DNA of 28,184 bases, taken from positions 1 to 28,184 of the IMG/VR virus record IMGVR_UViG_3300031857_001055. The stretch is one strand, 5' to 3'. The position numbers and the translations under genes are program-made. Positions within the stretch are counted from its first letter, which is position 1, and every line of letters starts with the position of its first letter. Under the pieces are notes generated by a model. The model saw only the letters and a program-made list of their open reading frames with translations, ran no database searches and was not told where the DNA came from. This document shows positions 1 to 5,718 of this stretch, piece after piece. The DNA comes from a virus.

Positions 1-1
1 A

Positions 2-127
2 CGAAAAAAAATACTTGAATTATATTCTGAAAAGTCAATAGTTATAATGACAGAATTTAAAATGGCTATATCAGAAAAAATGATGTTTGAAATATTAATA
101 CGTGAAACCGATGCTGTGCGCAAATAA
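2..127 (+). CDS. C-terminal end of an unknown protein (partial)
   Basis: An open frame enters from the left edge and stops with TAA at 125-127, giving at least 41 residues. It contains in-frame ATG codons at 47, 62, 80 and 83, but the frame is open to the edge, so it is most simply the tail of a longer gene. The visible part is charged and probably helical (it ends in ILIRETDAVRK). I do not recognise a family. It overlaps the start of the NinG-like gene, the tight packing typical of phage operons, which supports it being real. No function can be assigned. Confidence 0.45.
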   Translation, partial: RKKILELYSEKSIVIMTEFKMAISEKMMFEILIRETDAVRK

Positions 128-680
128 AGAATGTAACCAGGGAAATTTTGGAAAGCGAAAGAGATTTGAACCTGTGCGGGGAGAAAAGGTATGCTGCATT
201 GAATGTTCATTGGCTGTTATTCGCTCGAAAACTTACGTCAGAAAGCACGAAAAAGAAATTAGGCTTAGTAATGCTATAAAAAAGAAAAATATACTTGAGA
301 AGCTAGAAACGCATTCAGATTGGTTGAAGAAATTGCAAAAGGTATTTAATACTTACATCCGTAAAAGGGATAAAAACAAAAGGTGTATTAGCTGTCAAAC
401 ACCATTAAATGGTAGAAAATTCGATGCAGGACATTGTTATTCAGTTGGTGCATATCCTAACCTAAGATTCAATGAAAACAACGTTCATGGGCAATGTGTA
501 CACTGCAACCAACATAAGCATGGCAATATTCACGAATACATGAGCAATCTACCTATTGTTATTGGGGATGAAGCATTTGAAAGGCTACAAGAAAAAAGGA
601 ATGAACCTTTAAAATTATCAATACCAGAAATCAAAGAGTTAATCGAGATTTATAAGCAAAAAGTAAAAGCTTATTTATAA
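111..680 (+). CDS. ninG: NinG/Rap-family recombination endonuclease
   Basis: This protein matches the phage lambda NinG (Rap) family, which promotes recombination by acting on branched DNA intermediates. Numbered from ATG 111 it has an N-terminal cysteine cluster (C3, C8, C28/C29, C32), a lysine-rich helical linker (about 40-90), and then the diagnostic C-terminal block: CxxC at C92/C95, DAGH at 105-108, LRF at 118-120, NVHGQC ending at C129, and HCN with C132. This block is the HNH-like metal-binding core of NinG, and the 189-residue length fits the family. An in-frame GTG at 102 would add three residues; I prefer the ATG because it shortens the overlap with the upstream gene and ATG is the usual start, but the sequence does not settle this. 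Its stop codon lies inside the palindrome of the regulatory module that follows. Confidence 0.85.
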   Translation: MLCANKECNQGNFGKRKRFEPVRGEKVCCIECSLAVIRSKTYVRKHEKEIRLSNAIKKKNILEKLETHSDWLKKLQKVFNTYIRKRDKNKRCISCQTPLNGRKFDAGHCYSVGAYPNLRFNENNVHGQCVHCNQHKHGNIHEYMSNLPIVIGDEAFERLQEKRNEPLKLSIPEIKELIEIYKQKVKAYL

Positions 681-744
681 TGATTATAAATTAGGATTAT
701 TTTTGATACATGTATTTCATATATCAAAATACGGTGTATATTTG
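673..744 (+). promoter_or_regulatory. Regulatory module copy 1: palindrome, inverted repeat, -7 box
   Basis: A perfect palindrome, ATTTATAA-TGA-TTATAAAT, spans 673-691. Eleven bases after its start-to-end block comes an AT-rich inverted repeat, TTTGATA (702-708) paired with TATCAAA (722-728), with GTATTTC at 712-718 inside it. A Bacteroidota -7 box, TATATTTG, lies at 737-744. The same parts occur at 2338-2409 and 5199-5270 with identical spacing: 29 bases from palindrome start to TTTG and 64 bases to the -7 box. No TTG is present at the usual -33 distance, which suggests dependence on an activator or a phage-modified polymerase (inference). It would drive the gene at 776 with an mRNA leader of about 25-30 bases. 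Confidence 0.75.
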
Positions 745-775
745 CCTTCGAAATAATAACTAACAAATTAAAATC

Positions 776-988
776 ATGACAATTTCACTTACAGAACAAG
801 ACATCGAAATCATTGAAACAAATCATAGAACTAAAGCAAGCAATATAACAATAGTTAGCAAAGAATTAGATGTGAACGGAAAAATGTATTTGTGCGAAAT
901 ATCACCAAGCACGCCAACAACTATGTTTGAATTGGGTAAGATAGTTGGTAGGTCAAAAGAATATGAATTAAAAAAACATTTAGCTTAA
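776..988 (+). CDS. Small unknown phage protein (70 aa)
   Basis: The first gene behind regulatory module copy 1 encodes a 70-residue soluble protein with no signal peptide or membrane segment. The N-terminal third is acidic (LTEQDIEIIETNH) and the C-terminus basic (KEYELKKHLA). I recognise no family. ATG 776 is the only reasonable start: it lies 31 bases after the -7 box and is preceded by an A/T-rich segment ending in AAAATC. It probably opens the operon that continues with the genes at 1006, 1594, 1817 and 2119. Its position and dedicated promoter suggest an early protein, but no function is proposed. Confidence 0.6.
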   Translation: MTISLTEQDIEIIETNHRTKASNITIVSKELDVNGKMYLCEISPSTPTTMFELGKIVGRSKEYELKKHLA

Positions 989-1005
989 TTAATAATAAAA
1001 ACGAT

Positions 1006-1593
1006 ATGAATACAATAATTGAATTATTGAATGCAGCTGGTTACAAAAATAGTAATACTAACAAAGAAAGAGCAGTAAGGAACATGAATTTATTACTTAA
1101 TAGCGGAATTATGAAGTTAACATTAGTTGATGCTGAAGCTTATAATGCTAAAGAAAATGGTAGAGGTTTTTGGATGATGTGTAGTGATGGCAAAAAAAGA
1201 CCTACTGCATACAAAGTAACTTTATATGGTAAAACATACTATGGTCATTTAATGCAAAAAAGCCTTACAACAAAATTTAAGCACATCCAGCATATGGATT
1301 TAACTTGGGAGTATGCAACCAATACAGAGTACTACGATAATACATCTATTTCAATAAGTGATATTCAAACTCGTGTTGCTCAATTATTAACTATTATTCG
1401 TGAGGATAAAGATTTTTTTGCACCTAAATTGTTTGCTGCAAAAGGCGATTGCTCTTGCGGTAAATGTAATGGAGTTGGTATAATACCTGCATTTAGCTAT
1501 TATGCAAATGGGATATGTTTTGATTGCGGCGGTTCTGGTATAAATAGAAATTATTTAAAATCAATTGTTGATAACGCTATAAAAATTTCATAA
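1006..1593 (+). CDS. Unknown protein with paired DnaJ-like CxxCxGxG zinc motifs
   Basis: The protein has 195 residues. The N-terminal 140 residues resemble no family I know; they contain aromatic-rich segments (RGFWMMCSDGKKRPTAYKV) and a probable helix at about 110-130. The C-terminal part holds two copies of the DnaJ zinc-centre motif CxxCxGxG: C151-GK-C154-NGVG and C171-FD-C174-GGSG, with an extra cysteine at 149. Two such motifs could bind one zinc ion, as in a half DnaJ zinc domain. No J-domain (HPD) is visible, so this is not a complete DnaJ. It sits 17 bases after the gene at 776 and directly abuts the next gene (TAAATG). A nucleic-acid- or protein-binding adaptor role is possible but unproven. 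Confidence 0.65.
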   Translation: MNTIIELLNAAGYKNSNTNKERAVRNMNLLLNSGIMKLTLVDAEAYNAKENGRGFWMMCSDGKKRPTAYKVTLYGKTYYGHLMQKSLTTKFKHIQHMDLTWEYATNTEYYDNTSISISDIQTRVAQLLTIIREDKDFFAPKLFAAKGDCSCGKCNGVGIIPAFSYYANGICFDCGGSGINRNYLKSIVDNAIKIS

Positions 1594-1815
1594 ATGAAAA
1601 ATAAAAAAGAAATGAGAGGTGGAAAAAGACAAGGGGCAGGCAGAAAGGCAAGCCCCGATAAAATGGTAATGACATCTTTAAGACTACCGATTGAGGTAAA
1701 AAAAGGACTAACCACCAAAGAGAAGCGAGTTGTGCTTACTGAAGCTCACGATGAAAAGATGCGCGACTTATACGAGTGGTGCGAAAAAATGCTTAACAAA
1801 TTAAATTCAAAATAA
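1594..1815 (+). CDS. Small basic protein with GGKRQGAGRK motif
   Basis: A 73-residue protein with ATG immediately after the previous stop. Near its start it carries RGGKRQGAGRKA (about residues 8-19), a flexible basic Gly/Arg segment found at the N-termini of many phage and mobile-element DNA-associated proteins. The following MVMTSLRLPIEVKKGL resembles the strand-helix start of ribbon-helix-helix repressors (SLRLPxEV), but the rest (about 40-73, EAHDEKMRDLYEWCEKML) does not continue as a standard RHH protein. A DNA-binding role is a reasonable inference from these two features. The gene is part of the operon starting at 776, with a one-base gap to the next gene. Confidence 0.6.
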   Translation: MKNKKEMRGGKRQGAGRKASPDKMVMTSLRLPIEVKKGLTTKEKRVVLTEAHDEKMRDLYEWCEKMLNKLNSK

Positions 1816-1816
1816 G

Positions 1817-2122
1817 ATGAAAACTAAGACAATCAGTTACGTTAGCGGTAAGCTAGACCGCTCAATGACACCAACACAATCTACAACACAAATCGTGCGT
1901 GAAAAGCTAAAAAAAGCTATGATACATTTGGGTAAGGTAGTACTTTCAATGATGGAGAATGGCCAAAAGCAACTAATACGCATCGAGGGTGAGCGAATGA
2001 AGCACATCATCGAGGTGAGCCGAAGAAAGCGCACTAAGGTTATGTACAAACAGTGGGGCAACCCAGAACAAGACATCAATACGCAACAATTGATTAATGA
2101 TATTAGATTTGGAAGGCTATGA
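1817..2122 (+). CDS. Unknown basic phage protein (101 aa)
   Basis: A 101-residue, strongly basic protein with many Lys/Arg residues, including SRRKRTKVMYKQWG at about 70-83. ATG 1817 lies one base after the preceding stop, and the gene ends in an ATGA overlap with the next (2119-2122), so coupled translation is likely. No catalytic motif, membrane segment or known domain is visible. A frame on the opposite strand covers most of this gene, but it lacks the operon spacing seen here and is treated as a shadow. Function unknown; the basic charge would suit nucleic-acid binding. Confidence 0.55.
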   Translation: MKTKTISYVSGKLDRSMTPTQSTTQIVREKLKKAMIHLGKVVLSMMENGQKQLIRIEGERMKHIIEVSRRKRTKVMYKQWGNPEQDINTQQLINDIRFGRL

Positions 2123-2328
2123 ATTTTGACGAAACTCACAAAATAAGTATTGATGGTATTCCTTATACAGTGCATATCACAAAGCAATCAACTAAAGAAT
2201 GGAAGTTAACAGTATTTGAGGCAAGAAATATTCCAGATGTTTATAACCATACTCCTGAAAAGTGTATTAATTCGTTAAAGATGCAACTAGAGTCAAGAGG
2301 TAGAAGGTTTGAAATAATTAAAGTTTAA
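2119..2328 (+). CDS. Small unknown protein (69 aa)
   Basis: A 69-residue protein whose ATG overlaps the previous stop codon (ATGA). The pattern, with DETHKISIDGIPYTVHI near the start, then WKLTVFEARN and a C-terminal helix LKMQLESRGRRFEIIKV, suggests a small alpha/beta fold with a beta hairpin first. I recognise no family. It is the last gene of the operon that begins at 776; the next element downstream, about ten bases away, is regulatory module copy 2. Confidence 0.55.
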   Translation: MNFDETHKISIDGIPYTVHITKQSTKEWKLTVFEARNIPDVYNHTPEKCINSLKMQLESRGRRFEIIKV

Positions 2329-2337
2329 TAATTCCTT

Positions 2338-2409
2338 ATTTATAATGGTTATAAATTAGTATTTTTTTTGAATAAAGTATTTCATATATCAAAAATATAT
2401 GTACATTCG
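2338..2409 (+). promoter_or_regulatory. Regulatory module copy 2
   Basis: The palindrome ATTTATAA-TGG-TTATAAAT spans 2338-2356. TTTGA at 2367-2371 pairs with TCAAA at 2389-2393, with GTATTTCATATATC between them, and a -7-like box, TACATTCG, occupies 2402-2409. All distances equal those of copies 1 and 3 (29 and 64 bases from palindrome start). The -7 box deviates by one base from TAnnTTTG. It precedes the gene at 2438 by 28 bases. Confidence 0.72.
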
Positions 2410-2437
2410 CACTATCAAATTTAAAAACAAATACAAA

Positions 2438-2491
2438 ATGACAACTTTAATTCAAATTTTAAAATCAGAAACTCAATCTTTAAAAGAACAA
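2438..2491 (+). repeat. 54-bp leader-coding repeat, copy 1
   Basis: This coding start is nearly identical to 5291-5344: 49 of 54 bases match by eye. Three of the five differences are synonymous (ACT/ACA, TCT/TCA, TTA/TTG), one gives Ile/Val and one Gln/Glu at the end. With the upstream regulatory module it forms a duplicated cassette of promoter plus start of the reading frame. Confidence 0.8.
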
Positions 2492-2968
2492 TATCTTTTA
2501 AAAACTAAAGAATGGTCAATTAATTACTACAATTCTATTGAAGTTAAGAAGACATGGAAAGAAGTTGATTGGTGTAAGTATTTCAATTTAGAGCCAAGAG
2601 TTGCTAATGCTCATGGTCCAGCTAGTCAGCAATTTCTAACTTTCCCAAGTGGTTTTTATAACACTTCAAATTCGAAAGAATATAGAAAATTAAGAAATGA
2701 AATTCATAGCCTATTAACTATGGGTTTAGAAAAGTACATTGCTAAAGAATTGAAATACGCAGAAATGCACTATGAAACTAGCATTGAAAAGTTAGCATTT
2801 AGAATTGAAAAAAAAGGTCTTAACCAAGAAAAACTAAATGTTGTTACATCGCACATTGGTATTAATATCAATACTACTTTAACAGATGGCGATAAAATAG
2901 TAAGAGCATTCACAATAATCGCAGAGGGTGAAATACAAAGGCCACATTATCGCTATCTTATAAAATAG
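2438..2968 (+). CDS. Unknown early protein with the MTTLIQILKSETQSLKE N-terminus
   Basis: The protein has 176 residues. I start it at ATG 2438 although the frame is open from 2399: the 2438 start gives an N-terminus matching that of the protein at 5291 (MTTL[I/V]QILKSETQSLKE), and 2399 would lie inside the promoter module. After the shared leader come an aromatic-rich section (KEWSINYYNSIEVKKTWKEV), a polar region, and a charged helical stretch at about 80-135. No known domain was recognised. It is a stand-alone gene: module copy 2 lies directly upstream, and three hairpins including a terminator-like one follow. The stop codon lies inside a 10-bp stem hairpin. Function unknown. Confidence 0.65.
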   Translation: MTTLIQILKSETQSLKEQYLLKTKEWSINYYNSIEVKKTWKEVDWCKYFNLEPRVANAHGPASQQFLTFPSGFYNTSNSKEYRKLRNEIHSLLTMGLEKYIAKELKYAEMHYETSIEKLAFRIEKKGLNQEKLNVVTSHIGININTTLTDGDKIVRAFTIIAEGEIQRPHYRYLIK

Positions 2969-2974
2969 CGATAA
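2947..2974 (+). other. Perfect 10-bp hairpin across a stop codon
   Basis: TTATCGCTAT at 2947-2956 pairs perfectly with ATAGCGATAA at 2965-2974 around an 8-base loop. The stop codon of the gene at 2438 (TAG, 2966-2968) sits in the right arm. No T-run follows, so it is not an intrinsic terminator by itself. Protection of the 3' mRNA end or part of a larger structured RNA is possible. Confidence 0.6.
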
Positions 2975-2981
2975 AAATCTC

Positions 2982-2999
2982 ACCCTATTAGTACAGGGT
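2982..2999 (+). other. Short hairpin ACCCT/AGGGT
   Basis: ACCCT (2982-2986) pairs with AGGGT (2995-2999) around an 8-base loop. It lies between the stop-codon hairpin and the terminator-like hairpin and is one of the few GC-containing patches in this AT-rich region. Confidence 0.45.
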
Positions 3000-3004
3000 T
3001 GACA

Positions 3005-3027
3005 GGCTGGAAAGACAGCCATTTTTT
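3005..3027 (+). terminator. Rho-independent terminator-like hairpin
   Basis: GGCTG (3005-3009) pairs with CAGCC (3016-3020) around GAAAGA, and ATTTTTT follows at 3021-3027. The GC-rich stem plus T-run fits an intrinsic terminator for the gene at 2438. The next gene begins only 21 bases later without a clear promoter, so readthrough (attenuation) is likely if that gene is expressed from module copy 2. Confidence 0.65.
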
Positions 3028-3047
3028 AAAAATAAAATACTTCAAAA

Positions 3048-3323
3048 ATGAATATACTTCAAAAAGCAAATGAAATAGTCAATGAACGTACAGAAGAAAA
3101 AGAAAGAATGTACGGACCATTTGAAGAAGGAATGGAAAAAGCAGCAATAATAGCTTCTGCCATGTCTAGTAAGTTATTTTCTGCAGAAGACATATATGTA
3201 TGTCTTATAGCATTAAAATTGTCCAGAGCGTCTTATAATTACAAAGAAGACAACTATTTGGATTGTGTTGCATATTTAGGTGCACTTAATAATCATATAA
3301 TCAATAAAAATAATAAAAAATGA
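3048..3323 (+). CDS. DUF6378-like phage protein
   Basis: A 91-residue helical protein. Its layout fits the DUF6378 family common in phages: an N-terminal helix ANEIVNERTEEKER, the YG turn (MYGPFEEGMEKAA), a middle helix ending in the LKLSRASYN segment (K-x-x-R), and a C-terminal D-N-x-x-D-x-x-x-Y-L pattern (DNYLDCVAYLGAL). The helical arrangement with acidic residues resembles the all-alpha pyrophosphohydrolase (MazG-like) class, but the EExxE signature is absent. Biochemical function is unknown. It opens a gene group of nucleotide-related enzymes, and its stop overlaps the next start (ATGA, 3320-3323). Confidence 0.6.
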   Translation: MNILQKANEIVNERTEEKERMYGPFEEGMEKAAIIASAMSSKLFSAEDIYVCLIALKLSRASYNYKEDNYLDCVAYLGALNNHIINKNNKK

Positions 3324-4213
3324 AAACAGGAATAGTTGGAATACTAAACAACCCAGCAACATCAATGAACTCACATTCTGCTGGCATGAATAAGATAGTA
3401 GCTTCATTGTTTAATGCAAATTTATTAAGTCATGTAGATAATTGGGAAGAATATGACCAATTGATAATTTATCATGGCCCTAATTTTAAAGAAGGTAGTT
3501 ACAATGTCATTGGTGGAATAACAATTGAAGTTTTAATAAGAGCAAAAAAACTATCTCAATTCAAAGGCATCATTAAAACTTTAGATGGTTTCCAGTTAAA
3601 TGATTTTTCTATTAAAAGGAAAATTAACTTATACAATGATTTTACTATAATAGAAAAAATTGAATTGCCATTTATGGAAAACATGGTAATTGGTGATTCA
3701 CATTCTTTGTCAGTTTGGCCAAATGAAAATTATGGTATTTCAAGAAATGATGGAAAGACTTTATTTGGCTTTCTTAAGTTAGAAAAGGATTTAAGTTTGC
3801 ATAGTCATGTTATACTTTACTTTGGAAATATTGACATACGTTTCCATTTGTGTAGACAGTTAGACCCAATTAATGCTACCAAAGAATTATTTACTAGGTA
3901 TGTAGAATATGCTAAAAAGTACAATTGCACTTTAGTTGAATTATTACCAATTGAAGATGAAAGTAGAAAACTTCCTGCAAGTGGACTTTATAAAGGCAAA
4001 CCATTTTATGGAAGTATTGACCAAAGGAAACAAATAAGAGAAATAGCTAATGAAATAATTAGAAACTCTGGATTGGATTATTTAAGTTGGCCGGATGAAT
4101 TTTTAGATGAAAAAGGCAATTTAAAATTTGATGTAATGGAACCAAAACAATCAGTTCATTTAAGACCATCATATTATTTAAAAAACTTTAAAAAGCAACT
4201 AAATTTATTTTAA
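3320..4213 (+). CDS. SGNH-hydrolase-like protein, possible DNA-modification factor
   Basis: The protein has 297 residues. The centre contains a block I-like signature of SGNH/GDSL hydrolases, VIGDSHSLSVWP, with GDS at 125-127 as candidate nucleophile. YFGNIDIRFHL follows (G169, N170), in the place where the family has its oxyanion Gly and Asn, and a C-terminal SVHLRPSYY offers H280 as the catalytic base. The spacing supports a single SGNH domain at about 120-295. The first 115 residues are a separate unknown region with no signal peptide, so a cytoplasmic role is likely. Known SGNH enzymes are esterases and lipases, but here the neighbours are MazG-like, thymidylate-synthase-like and hypermodification-like proteins, so a role on nucleotides or modified DNA is inferred. 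The next gene starts one base after its stop. The true reaction is unknown. Confidence 0.6.
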   Translation: MKTGIVGILNNPATSMNSHSAGMNKIVASLFNANLLSHVDNWEEYDQLIIYHGPNFKEGSYNVIGGITIEVLIRAKKLSQFKGIIKTLDGFQLNDFSIKRKINLYNDFTIIEKIELPFMENMVIGDSHSLSVWPNENYGISRNDGKTLFGFLKLEKDLSLHSHVILYFGNIDIRFHLCRQLDPINATKELFTRYVEYAKKYNCTLVELLPIEDESRKLPASGLYKGKPFYGSIDQRKQIREIANEIIRNSGLDYLSWPDEFLDEKGNLKFDVMEPKQSVHLRPSYYLKNFKKQLNLF

Positions 4214-4214
4214 A

Positions 4215-5192
4215 ATGGAAAATTACAATACGAAAGCTCTTGAATGCTTAGATTACTACATTGAAATTTGCAGGAAAACAGAAAAAGTATTTATAGATAC
4301 AAAGAAAAGAGTGTTTAATACTGGAGACAAATACATCGATAATGTTTTCTTATTTCACAACATAGATAGAAGGTATGAAGGTTTTATATTTTTATTAGAA
4401 GATTACTTTATGCAAGAAAAATCACTAACGTGGGATATTTACAAATTTAAGGCTAATGCAAATTGGAACCATTATGATTATCTTTTTTTAATTTATGCGC
4501 ATAGGATATTTGGTTCAGGTACATCAAATCAATTTAACCATGGTTACAATAACACAATATTAGATAAATTTCAATACTATGAATCGTATGAAGAATTTAT
4601 GGACTTTATGTTAAGTAGCAATACAAATTTTGTTAGTTGTTGTGTTAATCAACCGCCAAGATATCCATTAAAGAATTTAGTAAAAACACATTTTAGAACA
4701 TGGGCTGATTATGTAATTAAAAACGTAAAAGGAACTATGTCTATAAAAGACATTGTAAATGTTATGAATAGTTATAACAAAGAAAACAATTTGCACGCTT
4801 TTAATTTCCATTACTTACTCATGGCTGGTGACATAGCAAACTATGTGAATTTAGACACTAAAATAAAAGGTCTATTAACAATAAATGAATGGAGCGAGTG
4901 TAATTTAGGACCAACATCTATGGCATCTATGAAGATTTTAAAGAAAAGTTATAAATACTCAGACTTTGAAAAACTATGTGAAAGGTATAATATGAAACCA
5001 ATAGATTTTGAGGACCTTTTATGTGTTTGGTTAAAATACATAAAAAATCCAATATGGAATTATTACATACAACCTAGCCATAGTTTTTCAGATTTTGAAA
5101 ATGGATGGGATATTGTAGAAAAACACAAAAGTTATTATCAATTCAAGAATAATTTTGGTAAACAATTACAACTAAAATTAGTAAATAGCTAA
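4215..5192 (+). CDS. Putative thymine-hypermodification helical protein (HMUDK-helical / aGPT-pyrophosphorylase-like)
   Basis: The protein has 325 residues, is almost wholly helical and rich in aromatics. Three spaced motifs resemble the helical domain shared by phage 5-hmdU DNA kinases and alpha-glutamyl/putrescinyl-thymine pyrophosphorylases: an N-x-x-R/D cluster FLFHNIDRRYEG at about 45-56; WSECNLGPTSMASMKIL at 226-242, comparable to the family's GPG-containing helix-turn; and DFEDLLCVWLKYIKNP at 264-279, comparable to its (D/E)-x-E-x-x-LCE-x-x-KY segment. In those systems such proteins activate or substitute 5-hydroxymethyluracil in DNA. No P-loop is visible, so it would be the pyrophosphorylase-like type and not a full kinase. 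The match was made by eye and is remote. It sits directly behind the SGNH-like gene and upstream of MazG-like and TS-like genes, which fits this reading. The family call is tentative. Confidence 0.45.
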   Translation: MENYNTKALECLDYYIEICRKTEKVFIDTKKRVFNTGDKYIDNVFLFHNIDRRYEGFIFLLEDYFMQEKSLTWDIYKFKANANWNHYDYLFLIYAHRIFGSGTSNQFNHGYNNTILDKFQYYESYEEFMDFMLSSNTNFVSCCVNQPPRYPLKNLVKTHFRTWADYVIKNVKGTMSIKDIVNVMNSYNKENNLHAFNFHYLLMAGDIANYVNLDTKIKGLLTINEWSECNLGPTSMASMKILKKSYKYSDFEKLCERYNMKPIDFEDLLCVWLKYIKNPIWNYYIQPSHSFSDFENGWDIVEKHKSYYQFKNNFGKQLQLKLVNS

Positions 5193-5198
5193 TTCTTT

Positions 5199-5270
5199 AT
5201 TTGTAATGATTACAAATTACAATTATTTTTGATTAAAGTATTTCATATATCAAAAGTTGGTGTACATTAG
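5199..5270 (+). promoter_or_regulatory. Regulatory module copy 3, with compensated palindrome
   Basis: The palindrome ATTTGTAA-TGA-TTACAAAT spans 5199-5217. Relative to copies 1 and 2 both arms have changed (A to G left, T to C right), so symmetry is kept. TTTGA at 5228-5232 pairs with TCAAA at 5250-5254, and TACATTAG (5263-5270) takes the -7 position. Spacing is identical to the other copies. The gene at 5291 begins 20 bases later. Confidence 0.75.
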
Positions 5271-5290
5271 CACTCAACAAACAAACAGAT

Positions 5291-5344
5291 ATGACAACTT
5301 TAGTTCAAATTTTAAAATCAGAAACACAATCATTGAAAGAAGAA
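5291..5344 (+). repeat. 54-bp leader-coding repeat, copy 2
   Basis: Second copy of the coding repeat at 2438-2491. Most differences are synonymous, which points to selection on the 17-residue peptide and not only on the DNA. Confidence 0.8.
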
Positions 5345-5629
5345 ATGAGTATTATTTCAAACGAAAATCGTTATGAAATAATTGACCAACAACAAACCAA
5401 CAAATCGTTAGATAATATATTAGATGCTATTCAATTATTAAATAACAATGGTTTAAAACTTACAACAGAAGATGAGACTGGTCACTATTCAGGTGGATAT
5501 AATTATATTAATTCTATGTATGTTAATAGCCCACTATCGTTTGATGTATTGATAAAAAAAGCTAATGATGTTTTATTTAAAAATAATATGGAACATTTAA
5601 GAATAGTTAAAGTAAATCCTTTTTTATAA
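5291..5629 (+). CDS. Unknown early protein sharing the MTTLVQILKSETQSLKE leader
   Basis: A 112-residue protein. Its first 17 residues repeat those of the protein at 2438 with one conservative change; the remainder is unrelated to that protein. The middle is Asn/Gln/Asp-rich (NILDAIQLLNNNGLKL), followed by HYSGGYNYINSMYVN and a hydrophobic/basic end. No known domain, membrane segment or catalytic motif is visible. Regulatory module copy 3 lies directly upstream, so it is probably made at the same time as the products of 776 and 2438. Function unknown. Confidence 0.6.
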   Translation: MTTLVQILKSETQSLKEEMSIISNENRYEIIDQQQTNKSLDNILDAIQLLNNNGLKLTTEDETGHYSGGYNYINSMYVNSPLSFDVLIKKANDVLFKNNMEHLRIVKVNPFL

Positions 5630-5718
5630 TAATTAACACAATTTTTAAAACAAATATCATAATGAAAGGCGTAAAAAGAAAAAATTTAACAAATAACAAT
5701 AAATAATAATTAGGCAAA

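Noticed and set aside
1837-2187. 116-residue open frame on the minus strand
   Set aside because: It mirrors the tightly spaced + strand genes at 1817 and 2119, has no operon context, and no other minus-strand gene is supported in the window.
2399-2437. Upstream ATG extension of the gene at 2438
   Set aside because: It would begin inside the -7 box of the regulatory module, and the shared N-terminus with the gene at 5291 fixes the start at 2438.
2969-3047. Hairpin region considered as a tRNA gene
   Set aside because: No cloverleaf, T-loop or acceptor stem can be formed; stems are separate and short.
673-5270. Spaced repeats considered as a CRISPR-like or iteron array
   Set aside because: Only three copies, kilobases apart, each directly upstream of a gene with a -7 box; promoter modules explain them better.
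5662-5706. 14-residue basic frame between the genes at 5291 and 5719
   Set aside because: Too short, with no overlap or promoter; compatible with chance in A-rich DNA.
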